64,000 bases of DNA, taken from Escherichia ruysiae. Its GTDB lineage: Bacteria; Pseudomonadota; Gammaproteobacteria; Enterobacterales; Enterobacteriaceae. Position 1 is the stretch's first letter, and each line of letters opens with the position of its first letter. The DNA is taken from the NCBI RefSeq assembly GCF_031323975.1, contig NZ_JAVIWS010000001.1, positions 2,790,001-2,854,000 of the forward strand. Reading direction: 5' to 3'. The notes beneath the pieces were generated by a model. The model did no database searches. It worked only from the letters and a program-made list of their open reading frames with translations, and was not told the origin of the DNA. Shown one piece after another: positions 28,282-37,380 of the stretch. A program made the position numbers and the translations under genes.

Positions 28282-29256
28282 TTAGTCCGCGACGTGCGGA
28301 TTCACACAGTTCTTCTCAACCTTCCCCTGCAACGCATTAATCAAATTATCCACGGCACAGGCAGCCATGCCATAACGCGTCTCATGGGTGGCTGAACCAA
28401 TATGTGGTACTGCAACGACATTTGTCATTGAGAGCAACGGCGAATCTACTGGCAATGGCTCTTGTTCGAAGACATCCAGACCAGCGGCGTGAATTTCCCC
28501 TTTCTGCAACGCCGCAATCAGTGCATTTTCGTCAACTACCGGCCCACGCCCTGCATTAATGAAAATGGCGGAGGATTTCATTTTGGCGAATTGTTCTGCG
28601 CCAAACAGGTGATGAGTTTCTTCAGTTAGCGGCAGGATCAGGCAAACGAAATCTGATTCTTGTAACAGCGTATCCAGATCGCAGTAGCGGGCGTTAAAGC
28701 GTTCCTCTGCTTCTTTATGGTGGCGGCGCGCGTTATAGAGAATTGGCATATTGAAGCCAAAGTGCGCGCGCTGTGCCAGGGCCATGCCGATCCGTCCCAT
28801 CCCGACAATGCCCAGTGTTTTATGGTGAACGTCAACGCCGTACCAGTCCGGGCCGATATTGGCGGTCCATTCGCCAGCTTTTACGCGTTCCGCCACTTCC
28901 ACAATCCGACGCGCTGTACACAGCACCAGCGCCATCAGCGTATCGGCGACGGTTTCCGTTAACACGGTTGGCGTATGCATCAGCAGGATTTTTCGAGCGT
29001 TAAGCGCATCGACGTCGAAATTGTCATAGCCGACGGAGACAGTTGAAGTGGCACGCAGTTTTGGCATTTTTTCCAGTAATGCGGCATCAACATTCTCGTT
29101 TGAACCCAGTAAACCTTCAGCTTCGGCAAAAATCGCCGCGTTTTGTTCGATGGTTTGTGGATTGAGGTCTGCTACCTGGTGAACGGTGAAATGCTCTTGC
29201 AGGCGTTGCAGTAGATCATCAGGTAAGGCTTTGTAGAGGATAACGGACGGCTTCAT
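28282..29256 (-). CDS. ghrB: GhrB, glyoxylate/hydroxypyruvate (2-ketogluconate) reductase
   Basis: NADPH-preferring D-2-hydroxyacid dehydrogenase (324 residues) that reduces glyoxylate, hydroxypyruvate and 2-keto-D-gluconate. Rossmann motif [11 protein letters not shown] (near 155), followed by NARRHHK, which carries the arginine expected for NADPH preference; catalytic Arg in [10 protein letters not shown], Glu in FEQEPL and His in [11 protein letters not shown]. The start is the ATG at 29256 rather than the in-frame one at 29268. Confidence 0.96.
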   Translation of the reverse strand: MKPSVILYKALPDDLLQRLQEHFTVHQVADLNPQTIEQNAAIFAEAEGLLGSNENVDAALLEKMPKLRATSTVSVGYDNFDVDALNARKILLMHTPTVLTETVADTLMALVLCTARRIVEVAERVKAGEWTANIGPDWYGVDVHHKTLGIVGMGRIGMALAQRAHFGFNMPILYNARRHHKEAEERFNARYCDLDTLLQESDFVCLILPLTEETHHLFGAEQFAKMKSSAIFINAGRGPVVDENALIAALQKGEIHAAGLDVFEQEPLPVDSPLLSMTNVVAVPHIGSATHETRYGMAACAVDNLINALQGKVEKNCVNPHVAD

Positions 29257-29321
29257 TCTTCTCTCCATTCACTGATAAGGCGATCACCTTAGCCTGAAAT
29301 ATGATGAAGGAAAACTGAAGA

Positions 29322-29351
29322 ATGCCAGGTGATTTCTGCATCACCTGGCAT
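29322..29351 (-). terminator. yiaD terminator-like hairpin
   Basis: Perfect 12-bp stem ATGCCAGGTGAT / ATCACCTGGCAT with loop TTCTGC, located 8 bp past the yiaD stop on the minus strand; the U-rich tail is weak (CTTCAGTTTT). Confidence 0.6.
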
Positions 29352-29359
29352 GAAAGGGA

Positions 29360-30019
29360 TTAGAGCGGGCTTAAAGTGATTTCTACACGGCGGTTTTGCG
29401 CCTTACCTTCAGCGGTGCTGTTGCTGGCGATCGGATTAGCCGGGCCAAGACCCTGAGTACGGATGCGGCTGGCGTCCACACCCTGGGTGATCAACGCGCT
29501 GGCAACGGAATCCGCACGCTGCTGGGAGAGACGCATGTTCAGGTCGTGACCACCCGTGCTGTCGGTATAACCAATCACGTTAACTGCCGTTTTTGGGTAC
29601 TCTTTCAGCACCATTGCCACGCCAGTCAGCGTGTTAGCACCGGCTGGTTTAAGGGTCGCGCTGCTGCTGTCAAAGGTCACATTGTTCGGCATGTTAAGGA
29701 TAATGTTGTCCCCGCTGCGGGTTACGCTAACGCCGGTGCCGCGCATTTTGTCACGCAGCTTCGCTTCCTGTACATCCATATAATAACCAACGCCACCGCC
29801 CAGTGCCGCGCCTGCTGCTGCGCCAATCAGCGCGCCTTTACCGCGATCTTTCTTCGAAGAAGAGAGCACGCCAATACCCGCGCCAACGAGAGAGCCCAGA
29901 CCTGCGCCGATAGCAGATTTGCCTGCTTCACGTTCGCCGGTGTAAGGGTTAGTTGTACAGCCAGATACCGCCAGAGCGCCGCTCACGACGGCAGCAATAA
30001 GATAAACACGTTTCTTCAT
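29360..30019 (-). CDS. yiaD: YiaD, outer-membrane lipoprotein with OmpA C-terminal domain
   Basis: A 219-residue lipoprotein: signal peptide with lipobox VSGC (Cys-21), then a glycine-zipper region (about 35-80, GAGLGSLVGAGIG and GAAAGAALGGGVG) and an OmpA-like peptidoglycan-binding domain (about 110-217) with NVIGYTDSTGGHDLNMRLSQ and the conserved arginine in AQNRRVEI. K-12 yiaD is a multicopy suppressor of temperature-sensitive bamB/degP defects. Confidence 0.95.
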   Translation of the reverse strand: MKKRVYLIAAVVSGALAVSGCTTNPYTGEREAGKSAIGAGLGSLVGAGIGVLSSSKKDRGKGALIGAAAGAALGGGVGYYMDVQEAKLRDKMRGTGVSVTRSGDNIILNMPNNVTFDSSSATLKPAGANTLTGVAMVLKEYPKTAVNVIGYTDSTGGHDLNMRLSQQRADSVASALITQGVDASRIRTQGLGPANPIASNSTAEGKAQNRRVEITLSPL

Positions 30020-30171
30020 TGTTAATCCTTAATAACCTTTTTATTCTTGTTCACGGGTGCCGTGGCGGGAGATTATGCCGTGTGAACATGAAGATTATTC
30101 CTGGGAATACTCGGAAATTTGTAAGTAATATTTAACTGCCCAATACATCTAACCTTTCAGGAGCCTTCGGT

Positions 30172-32505
30172 TTGGCCAATTCATCCTCACGTTATTCCGT
30201 TCTGACTGCCGCCCACTGGGGACCCATGCTGGTTGAAACCGACGGTGAAACAGTTTTTAGCTCGCGTGGCGCGTTAGCGACAGAGCTGGAAAACTCCTTG
30301 CAGAGCGCGGTTCGCGACCAGGTTCACAGCAATACGCGGGTACGATTTCCAATGGTGCGCAAAGGCTTTCTCGCGTCACCAGAAAACCCGCAAGGCATTC
30401 GTGGGCAGGATGACTTTGTTCGCGTGAGTTGGGATGAGGCGCTGGATCTTATTCACCATCAACATAAACGTATTCGTGAGGCTTATGGCCCAGCATCGAT
30501 TTTTGCTGGTTCCTACGGCTGGCGTTCAAATGGCGTCTTGCATAAAGCGTCAACTTTATTACAACGCTATATGGCGCTGGCAGGCGGTTATACCGGGCAT
30601 CTGGGGGATTATTCGACCGGCGCGGCACAGGCGATCATGCCGTATGTCGTGGGGGGCAGCGAAGTTTATCAACAGCAAACCAGTTGGCCGCTGGTGCTGG
30701 AACATAGTGATGTCGTGGTGTTGTGGAGTGCTAACCCTCTCAATACGCTGAAAATTGCGTGGAATGCATCCGATGAGCAGGGGCTTTCTTACTTTTCTGC
30801 ATTGCGTGACAGCGGGAAAAAGCTGATCTGCATTGATCCAATGCGATCGGAAACCGTCGATTTCTTTGGCGATAAAATGGAGTGGATAGCTCCCCATATG
30901 GGCACGGATGTTGCGCTAATGCTGGGGATCGCCCATACGCTGGTGGAAAATGACTGGCACGACGAAGAGTTTCTGGCGCGTTGCACCACGGGTTATGACG
31001 TCTTCGCCTCCTATTTGCTGGGCGAGAAAGACGGAATAGCGAAAACTGCCGAATGGGCGGCGGAGATTTGCGGCATTCCACCCGAGAAGATTCGCGAGCT
31101 GGCGGCTATTTTCCACCAAAACACTACGATGCTGATGGCGGGATGGGGAATGCAGCGCCAACAGTTTGGTGAGCAAAAACACTGGATGATCGTCACGCTG
31201 GCAGCAATGTTGGGGCAAATCGGCACACCCGGCGGCGGCTTTGGCCTTTCTTACCATTTTGCCAATGGCGGCAATCCGACCCGCCGCGCTGCGGTGCTCT
31301 CTTCCATGCAAAGTAGTTTGCCCGGCGGCACCGATGCGGTAGATAAAATCCCCGTTGCCCGTATTGTTGAAGCATTAGAAAACCCCGGTGGCACATATCA
31401 ACACAACGGTATGAACCTACATTTCCCGGATATTCGTTTTATCTGGTGGGCGGGTGGTGCCAACTTTACCCACCATCAGGATACCAATCGTCTGATTCAC
31501 GCCTGGCAAAAACCAGAGCTGGTGGTGATCTCCGAATGCTTCTGGACGGCGGCGGCAAAACACGCTGATATCGTTCTCCCTGCGACCACGTCGTTTGAGC
31601 GTAATGATCTCACCATGACCGGCGATTACAGCAATCAGCATCTGGTGCCGATGAAACAAGTGGTGCCACCGCGTGGTGAAGCACGTAATGATTTTGATGT
31701 TTTTGCTGAATTAAGCGAACGGTGGGAAAAGGGCGGCTACGCGCGATTTACAGAAGGGAAAAGTGAGTTGCAATGGCTGGAAACGTTTTATAACGTCGCC
31801 CGGCAGCGTGGGGCAAGTCAGCAGGTTGAATTGCCGCCATTTACTGAGTTCTGGGAAGCCAACCAATTCATTGAGATGCCGGAAAACCCAGACAGCGAGC
31901 GGTTTATTCGCTTCGCTGATTTTCGCCGCGATCCGCAGGCGTATCCGTTAAAAACCGCCAGCGGCAAGATTGAAATCTTCTCACAGCGTATTGCCGATTA
32001 CGCTTATCCGGATTGCCCAGGGCATCCAATGTGGCTGGAGCCGGACGAATGGCAGGGCAATGCAGAACCGGAACAGTTGCAGATACTTTCTGCTCACCCG
32101 GCACATCGTCTGCACAGTCAGCTGAATTACAGTTCCTTGCGCGAATTGTATGCGGTGGCAAATCGTGAACCTGTCACCATTCACCCAGAAGATGCGCGGG
32201 CGCGGGGTATACAAGATGGCGATACAGTTCGGGTGTGGAACTCGCGCGGACAAATCCTTGTCGGAGCCGTCATTAGCGAAGGTATTAAACCTGGCGTGAT
32301 TTGTATTCACGAAGGCGCGTGGCCAGATCTTGATTTATCTGCTGGCGGCATTTGTAAAAATGGTGCGGTTAACGTGCTAACTAAAGACCTTCCCAGCTCG
32401 CGGCTGGGGAATGGCTGTGCGGGTAACACGGCGCTGGCATGGCTGGAAAAATATAATGGCCCGGAGCTGTCGCTTACGGCGTTTGATCCGCCTGCCAATC
32501 CATAA
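30172..32505 (+). CDS. bisC: BisC, biotin sulfoxide reductase (TTG start)
   Basis: Cytoplasmic molybdopterin enzyme of the DMSO/TMAO reductase family (777 residues) that reduces biotin-d-sulfoxide and methionine sulfoxide. The protein is recognisable from residue 1 ([17 protein letters not shown]), yet the start codon is TTG at 30172, with CAGGAG (30158-30163) 8 bp upstream. [11 protein letters not shown] contains the probable Mo-ligand serine. No twin-arginine signal, unlike periplasmic relatives. Its 3' end overlaps convergent yiaC by 32 bp. Confidence 0.95.
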   Translation: MANSSSRYSVLTAAHWGPMLVETDGETVFSSRGALATELENSLQSAVRDQVHSNTRVRFPMVRKGFLASPENPQGIRGQDDFVRVSWDEALDLIHHQHKRIREAYGPASIFAGSYGWRSNGVLHKASTLLQRYMALAGGYTGHLGDYSTGAAQAIMPYVVGGSEVYQQQTSWPLVLEHSDVVVLWSANPLNTLKIAWNASDEQGLSYFSALRDSGKKLICIDPMRSETVDFFGDKMEWIAPHMGTDVALMLGIAHTLVENDWHDEEFLARCTTGYDVFASYLLGEKDGIAKTAEWAAEICGIPPEKIRELAAIFHQNTTMLMAGWGMQRQQFGEQKHWMIVTLAAMLGQIGTPGGGFGLSYHFANGGNPTRRAAVLSSMQSSLPGGTDAVDKIPVARIVEALENPGGTYQHNGMNLHFPDIRFIWWAGGANFTHHQDTNRLIHAWQKPELVVISECFWTAAAKHADIVLPATTSFERNDLTMTGDYSNQHLVPMKQVVPPRGEARNDFDVFAELSERWEKGGYARFTEGKSELQWLETFYNVARQRGASQQVELPPFTEFWEANQFIEMPENPDSERFIRFADFRRDPQAYPLKTASGKIEIFSQRIADYAYPDCPGHPMWLEPDEWQGNAEPEQLQILSAHPAHRLHSQLNYSSLRELYAVANREPVTIHPEDARARGIQDGDTVRVWNSRGQILVGAVISEGIKPGVICIHEGAWPDLDLSAGGICKNGAVNVLTKDLPSSRLGNGCAGNTALAWLEKYNGPELSLTAFDPPANP

Positions 32506-32914
32506 TCCAGGTAGGGAGTTGGGTTTCCTCCTGCCATGCGCAGTCGACAATATGAAACCCCTGCGCATGGTAAAAATCTATCGCCGGTTGGTTTTTTTGA
32601 TAAACCTCCAGCAACAAATGGGGATGGCGCTGCTGTACATGTTGCATCAGCGCCTTACCAATGCCGCGCCTGATAGCCTTCGGTGCGACAAACATCGCTG
32701 CCAGAAACCGGCCCTCCATAATGCTGACAAAACCGAGAAATTCACCATTGTCTTCCCACACCCAGTTTTGCGCGTTGGCTAGATATGCATCACGCACCAG
32801 CGGAATGCAGTCACGCCAATAGCTTGTTTCTATAAAGGGATGTCCCCAGCTTGTGCTTTCCAGCCATAACTCCAGAATCGCGGGCAGTTCCGAAAGCAGT
32901 GCTTCCCGAATCAT
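32474..32914 (-). CDS. yiaC: YiaC, GNAT-family N-acetyltransferase
   Basis: A 146-residue GNAT acetyltransferase; the K-12 protein has been reported as a protein-lysine acetyltransferase. Acetyl-CoA binding motif A is [17 protein letters not shown], followed by [24 protein letters not shown] at 32914 overlaps the tag stop codon by 4 bp (ATGA type), so translation is coupled. The 3' end overlaps the end of bisC on the other strand. Confidence 0.93.
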   Translation of the reverse strand: MIREALLSELPAILELWLESTSWGHPFIETSYWRDCIPLVRDAYLANAQNWVWEDNGEFLGFVSIMEGRFLAAMFVAPKAIRRGIGKALMQHVQQRHPHLLLEVYQKNQPAIDFYHAQGFHIVDCAWQEETQLPTWIMDWQADQTP

Positions 32915-33474
32915 GATTTGTTCCCCGGATGGCAACAGCAGCTAACCACATGATCATTCACCAGCCCACATGCCTGCATAAAGGAGTAACAAATTGTCGT
33001 GCCAACAAACTTAAAGCCGCGTTTTTTCAGAGCCTTGGAGAGCGCGTCGGAGGCGGGCGTTGAAGTAGGGATTTCGCTCAATGTTCTGGCTTGTGTCACT
33101 TGTGGCTGGTGGTTTACGAACGACCAGACAAAGTCGGCAAACGGTTCGCCGTTTTGCTCCATTTGCAGGTAAGCGCGCGCATTGCCGATAATGGCCTGGA
33201 TTTTTCCACGATGGCGGATAATCCCGGTATCCTGTACCAGTCTTTCGATATCGTCTTCCTGCATTGCCGCGACCTTGACGGGATCAAACTGATGAAAACA
33301 AGCGCGATAATTTTCACGTTTTTTGAGGACGGTAATCCAGGATAACCCAGCCTGTTGTCCTTCAAGGCAGATCATTTCGAACAGTTTTTTACTGTCGGTT
33401 TCAGGCACGCCCCACTCATTATCGTGGTAGGCAATATAAAGTGGGTCCTGACTCACCCAGCCGCAACGTTCCAT
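32911..33474 (-). CDS. tag: Tag, 3-methyladenine DNA glycosylase I
   Basis: Constitutive base-excision repair enzyme (187 residues) that removes 3-methyladenine. Helix-hairpin-helix superfamily with a zinc site formed by Cys-4 and His-17 (MERCGWVSQDPLYIAYHDNEWG) and the C-terminal His/Cys (NDHVVSCCCHPG). The open frame extends to 33711, but the zinc-ligand N terminus fixes the start at 33474. First gene of a tag-yiaC pair, divergent from yhjY. Confidence 0.96.
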   Translation of the reverse strand: MERCGWVSQDPLYIAYHDNEWGVPETDSKKLFEMICLEGQQAGLSWITVLKKRENYRACFHQFDPVKVAAMQEDDIERLVQDTGIIRHRGKIQAIIGNARAYLQMEQNGEPFADFVWSFVNHQPQVTQARTLSEIPTSTPASDALSKALKKRGFKFVGTTICYSFMQACGLVNDHVVSCCCHPGNKS

Positions 33475-33631
33475 ACTTTCCCTCGCTATATACCAGACCG
33501 TAAAAATTTCAGCCGCTTTTCTTGACGCATCGGTGAAAAAGTCAATATTTAATACAGGGCTACTATGCCCGATATCCTTCATACAATGACAATAATATTG
33601 CCGAATTCGGCTCTTTTCTGGAGTCGTGTTA

Positions 33632-34330
33632 ATGATCATAAAAAAATGCGGTGGCCACTGGACGTTAAGTTTGCTGGCGAGCGTTGTAATCAGTTCTCTT
33701 TTTCTCAACACAGCTTATGCCTGGCAACAAGAATATATCGTTGATACGCAGCCTGGGCATACTACGGAGCGTTATACCTGGGATAGTGATCACCAACCTG
33801 ATTACAACGATATTTTGTCGCAACGTATTCAAAGTAGCCAAAGGGCGCTGGGACTGGAAGTCAATCTGGCGGAGGATACGCCTGCCGATGTGACCAGCAG
33901 TATGAGTATGGGCTGGAATTTCCCTTTATATGAACATGTTACAACAGGCCCAGTCGCCGCATTGCATTATGATGGTACGACCATTTCGATGTATAACGAG
34001 TTTGGCGACAGCAATGCAACGTTGACCGATCCGTTATGGCATGCCAGCGTCAGTACATTAGGCTGGCGTGTTGATTCCCGGCTTGGTGATTTTCGTCCCT
34101 GGGCGCAAATCAGCTATAACCAGCAATTTGGTGAGAATATCTGGAAGGCTCAATCAGGCCTGAGCCGCATGACGGCGACAAATCAGAACGGCAATTGGCT
34201 TGATGTGACTGTGGGAGCCGATATGTTGCTTAACCCACATATTGCCGCTTATGCCGCGTTATCTCAGGCAGAAAACAGCAACAATAATAATGATTATTTG
34301 TATAGCATGGGCGTTAGCGCCAGATTTTAA
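33632..34330 (+). CDS. yhjY: YhjY, autotransporter-beta-domain-like outer membrane protein
   Basis: A 232-residue exported protein. Signal peptide (about 1-29, hydrophobic LLASVVISSLFLNTAYA), then a series of amphipathic beta-strands ending in GVSARF, the aromatic C terminus expected of an outer membrane barrel. Only the barrel part of an autotransporter is present; there is no long passenger. ATG at 33632; upstream GTG at 33626 rejected. Function unknown. Confidence 0.85.
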   Translation: MIIKKCGGHWTLSLLASVVISSLFLNTAYAWQQEYIVDTQPGHTTERYTWDSDHQPDYNDILSQRIQSSQRALGLEVNLAEDTPADVTSSMSMGWNFPLYEHVTTGPVAALHYDGTTISMYNEFGDSNATLTDPLWHASVSTLGWRVDSRLGDFRPWAQISYNQQFGENIWKAQSGLSRMTATNQNGNWLDVTVGADMLLNPHIAAYAALSQAENSNNNNDYLYSMGVSARF

Positions 34331-34444
34331 CTTGTCATTTACAATTTGAACCCGCGTATAACAATCATTGTGTTGATAGTGGGTACTAACTGACACAATT
34401 ATTATTGTGGTGAATATTTGTCACGTCATTCATTCCTGAACTAA

Positions 34445-34475
34445 GGCATTTCATTCCGTTCTGATGGCATTTCAT
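34445..34475 (+). promoter_or_regulatory. YpdB (PyrR) response-regulator binding sites upstream of yhjX
   Basis: Two perfect direct repeats GGCATTTCAT at 34445-34454 and 34466-34475, separated by 11 bp. This is the published YpdB motif (GGCATTTCAT-N11-GGCATTTCAT) of the pyruvate-sensing YpdA/YpdB system, whose main target is yhjX. The repeats end 84 bp before the yhjX ATG. Confidence 0.93.
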
Positions 34476-34558
34476 GCCGTTTTTCCCCTGGCATAAAGTG
34501 CACTTCGATATGGTTGTCGGCAGAGACCTTTCCTTTTTATTAATGCAGGAACACTGCC

Positions 34559-35761
34559 ATGACACCTTCCAACTATCAACGTACGCGCTGGCTGACGCTT
34601 ATCGGTACTATTATTACCCAGTTCGCCCTGGGTTCGGTTTATACCTGGAGCCTGTTTAACGGTGCACTTTCCGCCAAACTGGATGCACCGGTAAGTCAGG
34701 TGGCTTTCTCCTTTGGCCTGTTGAGTCTGGGACTGGCAATTTCGTCTTCTGTCGCGGGAAAATTACAGGAACGTTTTGGCGTTAAACGCGTCACTATGGC
34801 TTCCGGTATTTTGCTGGGATTAGGCTTCTTCCTGACCGCGCATTCCAACAACCTGATGATGCTGTGGCTGAGTGCCGGTGTGCTGGTCGGTCTGGCAGAT
34901 GGCGCGGGTTACTTGCTGACGCTCTCTAACTGCGTGAAGTGGTTCCCGGAACGTAAAGGTTTGATCTCCGCATTCGCCATTGGTTCCTATGGCCTGGGTA
35001 GCCTGGGGTTCAAATTTATCGACACGCAACTGCTGGAAACGGTCGGTCTGGAAAAAACCTTTATAATTTGGGGCGCGATTGCGCTGGTGATGATTGTTTT
35101 TGGCGCGACCTTAATGAAAGATGCGCCGAAACAGGAAGTCAAAACCCATAATGGCGTGGTGGAAAATGATTTCACCCTGGCAGAGTCGATGCGTAAACCG
35201 CAGTACTGGATGCTGGCGGTAATGTTCCTGACTGCCTGCATGAGTGGCCTGTATGTTATTGGGGTGGCGAAAGATATCGCGCAGAGTCTGGCGCATCTTG
35301 ATGCAATTTCCGCAGCCAACGCAGTGACGGTCATTTCAATTGCTAACCTTTCTGGTCGTCTGGTTCTGGGTATTCTGTCTGACAAAATCGCCCGTATTCG
35401 GGTCATTACCATTGGACAGGTGGTTTCGCTGGTGGGCATGGCGGCACTGCTGTTCGCTCCACTCAATGCGTTAACGTTCTTCGCGGCGATTGCCTGCGTG
35501 GCGTTTAACTTCGGCGGCACAATCACGGTGTTCCCGTCACTGGTCAGCGAGTTCTTTGGACTTAATAATCTGGCGAAAAACTACGGTGTAATTTACCTTG
35601 GTTTCGGTATCGGCAGCATTTGCGGCTCGATTATCGCCTCACTGTTTGGTGGTTTCTATGTGACCTTCTACGTGATTTTCGCCCTGCTGATTCTGTCTCT
35701 TGCACTTTCTACGACTATTCGCCAGCCAGGGCAGAAGGTGTTGCGCGAGGTTCACGTCTAA
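34559..35761 (+). CDS. yhjX: YhjX, MFS transporter induced by pyruvate
   Basis: Inner-membrane major facilitator (400 residues, 12 membrane segments) related to oxalate/formate antiporters. N-terminal segment TQFALGSVYTWSLFNGALS and the loop KLQERFGVKRVTMASG are family-typical. It is the principal target of the YpdA/YpdB pyruvate-responsive two-component system, which fits the two sites upstream. Substrate not settled; pyruvate has been proposed. Confidence 0.94.
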   Translation: MTPSNYQRTRWLTLIGTIITQFALGSVYTWSLFNGALSAKLDAPVSQVAFSFGLLSLGLAISSSVAGKLQERFGVKRVTMASGILLGLGFFLTAHSNNLMMLWLSAGVLVGLADGAGYLLTLSNCVKWFPERKGLISAFAIGSYGLGSLGFKFIDTQLLETVGLEKTFIIWGAIALVMIVFGATLMKDAPKQEVKTHNGVVENDFTLAESMRKPQYWMLAVMFLTACMSGLYVIGVAKDIAQSLAHLDAISAANAVTVISIANLSGRLVLGILSDKIARIRVITIGQVVSLVGMAALLFAPLNALTFFAAIACVAFNFGGTITVFPSLVSEFFGLNNLAKNYGVIYLGFGIGSICGSIIASLFGGFYVTFYVIFALLILSLALSTTIRQPGQKVLREVHV

Positions 35762-35781
35762 AAATATCATTGTAAGAAAAT

Positions 35782-35812
35782 GAAGGGGAGGGACGTGAGT
35801 TTCTCCCTTTTC
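35782..35812 (+). terminator. Putative yhjX terminator
   Basis: Inverted repeat GGGAG / CTCCC (35786-35790 and 35803-35807) flanked by A-rich and T-rich stretches, 20 bp past yhjX. Short stem, moderate support. Confidence 0.5.
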
Positions 35813-36078
35813 CTATTTCAGAGTATAAATAGAACAATGCATTCTTTCTGTGAATGCATTACTCTATTTATATAAAATATCAATATAAATATTTTCCGAA
35901 AGTATATTTCCCTATTGATGTTGTTTTTTATAACATGCTGAATTTAATATATATTCCTTTTTATTTTAAAAAATAATATTTAGTAAAAATAATTTTATTT
36001 TTTAGTGCCATTTGTATAATCTGCGCCCCGTTGTGTGAACAACATTAAGCATATTTATCTATATAAATGGAGTTATTC
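35813..36078 (+). promoter_or_regulatory. A/T-rich promoter region of the lpf operon
   Basis: A 266-bp stretch, strikingly A/T-rich, between yhjX and lpfA. A consensus -10 TATAAT is at 36015-36020 with no good -35, about 59 bp before the lpfA ATG. Long A/T tracts suggest H-NS silencing, which is known for lpf operons; that is inference here. TGGAG (36068-36072) is the lpfA ribosome site. Confidence 0.5.
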
Positions 36079-36603
36079 ATGAAAAAGGTTGTTTTTGCCT
36101 TGTCAGCACTGGCGTTAACTTCTGGTTCCGTATTTGCAGCGGATTCCGGTGATGGCACTGTGAAATTTACAGGTGAAATCGTCGATGCAGCTTGCGTACT
36201 GTCAGTTGATTCTCAGAATCAGGAAGTTGTCCTGGGTCAGGTGCAAAAATCTGTATTTGCTGCAGTCGGTGATAAATCACCATCAAAACCTTTCGAAATC
36301 AAGCTGGAAGATTGTGATATCACCACTTTGAAAAAGGCGAAAGTCAGCTTTAGTGGCGTTGGTGATACCGATAAACCTGAACTTATCTCTGTTAGCACCG
36401 AAGCAGGCGCGGCGAAAGGCGTAGGTATCGGTATTTATGATAACAGCAACACCCTGGTTGCGATGAATAGTGGTGAATCCAGCACTGACCTGAAAAAAGG
36501 TCAGACAGTTCTTTATTTCACCGCAAACTATGTTTCTACTTTAGCTGCTGTAACTACTGGTTATGGTAATGCTCAGGTTGATTTCAATCTGTCTTACGAG
36601 TAA
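36079..36603 (+). CDS. lpfA: LpfA, long polar fimbria major subunit
   Basis: Chaperone-usher type 1-like pilin (174 residues). Signal peptide MKKVVFALSALALTSGSVFA, then the pilin fold with two cysteines (DAACVLSV and LEDCDIT) forming the disulfide, and a C-terminal donor strand region ending in a penultimate tyrosine (VDFNLSYE). First gene of lpfABCDE. Closely resembles the LpfA encoded between yhjX and yhjW (eptB) in O157:H7. The ATG at 36079 is preferred to the in-frame codon at 36067 because of the signal peptide. Confidence 0.93.
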   Translation: MKKVVFALSALALTSGSVFAADSGDGTVKFTGEIVDAACVLSVDSQNQEVVLGQVQKSVFAAVGDKSPSKPFEIKLEDCDITTLKKAKVSFSGVGDTDKPELISVSTEAGAAKGVGIGIYDNSNTLVAMNSGESSTDLKKGQTVLYFTANYVSTLAAVTTGYGNAQVDFNLSYE

Positions 36604-36613
36604 TAGTTAGTTT

Positions 36614-36648
36614 CACAATTGGCGAAGATGAATTCTCCGCCAATTGTG
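36614..36648 (+). terminator. Intercistronic hairpin after lpfA
   Basis: Perfect 11-bp inverted repeat CACAATTGGCG / CGCCAATTGTG (36614-36624 and 36638-36648), 10 bp past lpfA, without a U-tract. Probably a partial attenuator or an mRNA-stabilising structure that makes the major subunit more abundant than the downstream assembly proteins. Confidence 0.65.
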
Positions 36649-36670
36649 TTCAACGTTCATGGATAGAATG

Positions 36671-37357
36671 ATGAAAAAAAAATTCATTGCGTTAACTCTT
36701 TGGGTGTTAATTTCGCAGTCTGCACTAGCGAGTGGGGTTGGGCTTAGTTCTACTCGGGTGATTTATGACGGTAATAAGAAAGAAGCATCGCTAACCGTAC
36801 AAAACAAAAATAAATCAGAAGAATTTCTTATTCAGTCATGGGTTGATGATGCAACGGGTAGTAAAAAAACACCATTCATCATTACTCCGCCATTATTCAA
36901 ACTTGAGCCAGGAAAAAACAACATCTTACGTATCGTAAATGTGAATCCGTCCTTACCTCAGGATCGTGAATCTGTTTACTGGGTAAACGTCAAAGCGATT
37001 CCTTCTCAAAATGAAGAAAATGAAGGGAAAAATGTCTTGCAGATTGCAGTTCGTACTCGCATCAAGCTTTTTTATCGCCCAGCAGGTCTAAAAGGGGATA
37101 TTAAATCTTCGCCAGGAGAACTACGTTTTACGCGAAACGGTAAACAGATAAAAGTTGACAATCCAACTGTTTTTAACATCACGTTCAGTGATGTATTTAT
37201 TAACGGACACGAAATTGAAAAGTCCGGTATGGTGCCAGCAAAAGGGTCTTTGAATATCAATTTGCCTGCAGGTGTGAACAGTGCTTCGCAAATAAAATAT
37301 AATACAATTAATGATTTTGGCTCTTCAGGTGAATATCTGACTCGCGAAATTAATTAA
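36671..37357 (+). CDS. lpfB: LpfB, periplasmic fimbrial chaperone
   Basis: PapD-family chaperone (228 residues from Met 36671; in-frame ATGs at 36668 and 36659 are also possible). Signal peptide ending ALA, then two Ig-like domains; the subunit-binding N-terminal part shows GLSSTRVIYDGNKKEASLTVQN, with the conserved arginine, and the F1-G1 region QDRESVYWVNVKAIP. It caps pilin subunits in the periplasm. Lies 67 bp after lpfA and 23 bp before lpfC. Confidence 0.93.
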   Translation: MKKKFIALTLWVLISQSALASGVGLSSTRVIYDGNKKEASLTVQNKNKSEEFLIQSWVDDATGSKKTPFIITPPLFKLEPGKNNILRIVNVNPSLPQDRESVYWVNVKAIPSQNEENEGKNVLQIAVRTRIKLFYRPAGLKGDIKSSPGELRFTRNGKQIKVDNPTVFNITFSDVFINGHEIEKSGMVPAKGSLNINLPAGVNSASQIKYNTINDFGSSGEYLTREIN

Positions 37358-37380
37358 TAGTTTTCAGGGGAACCAACTTA

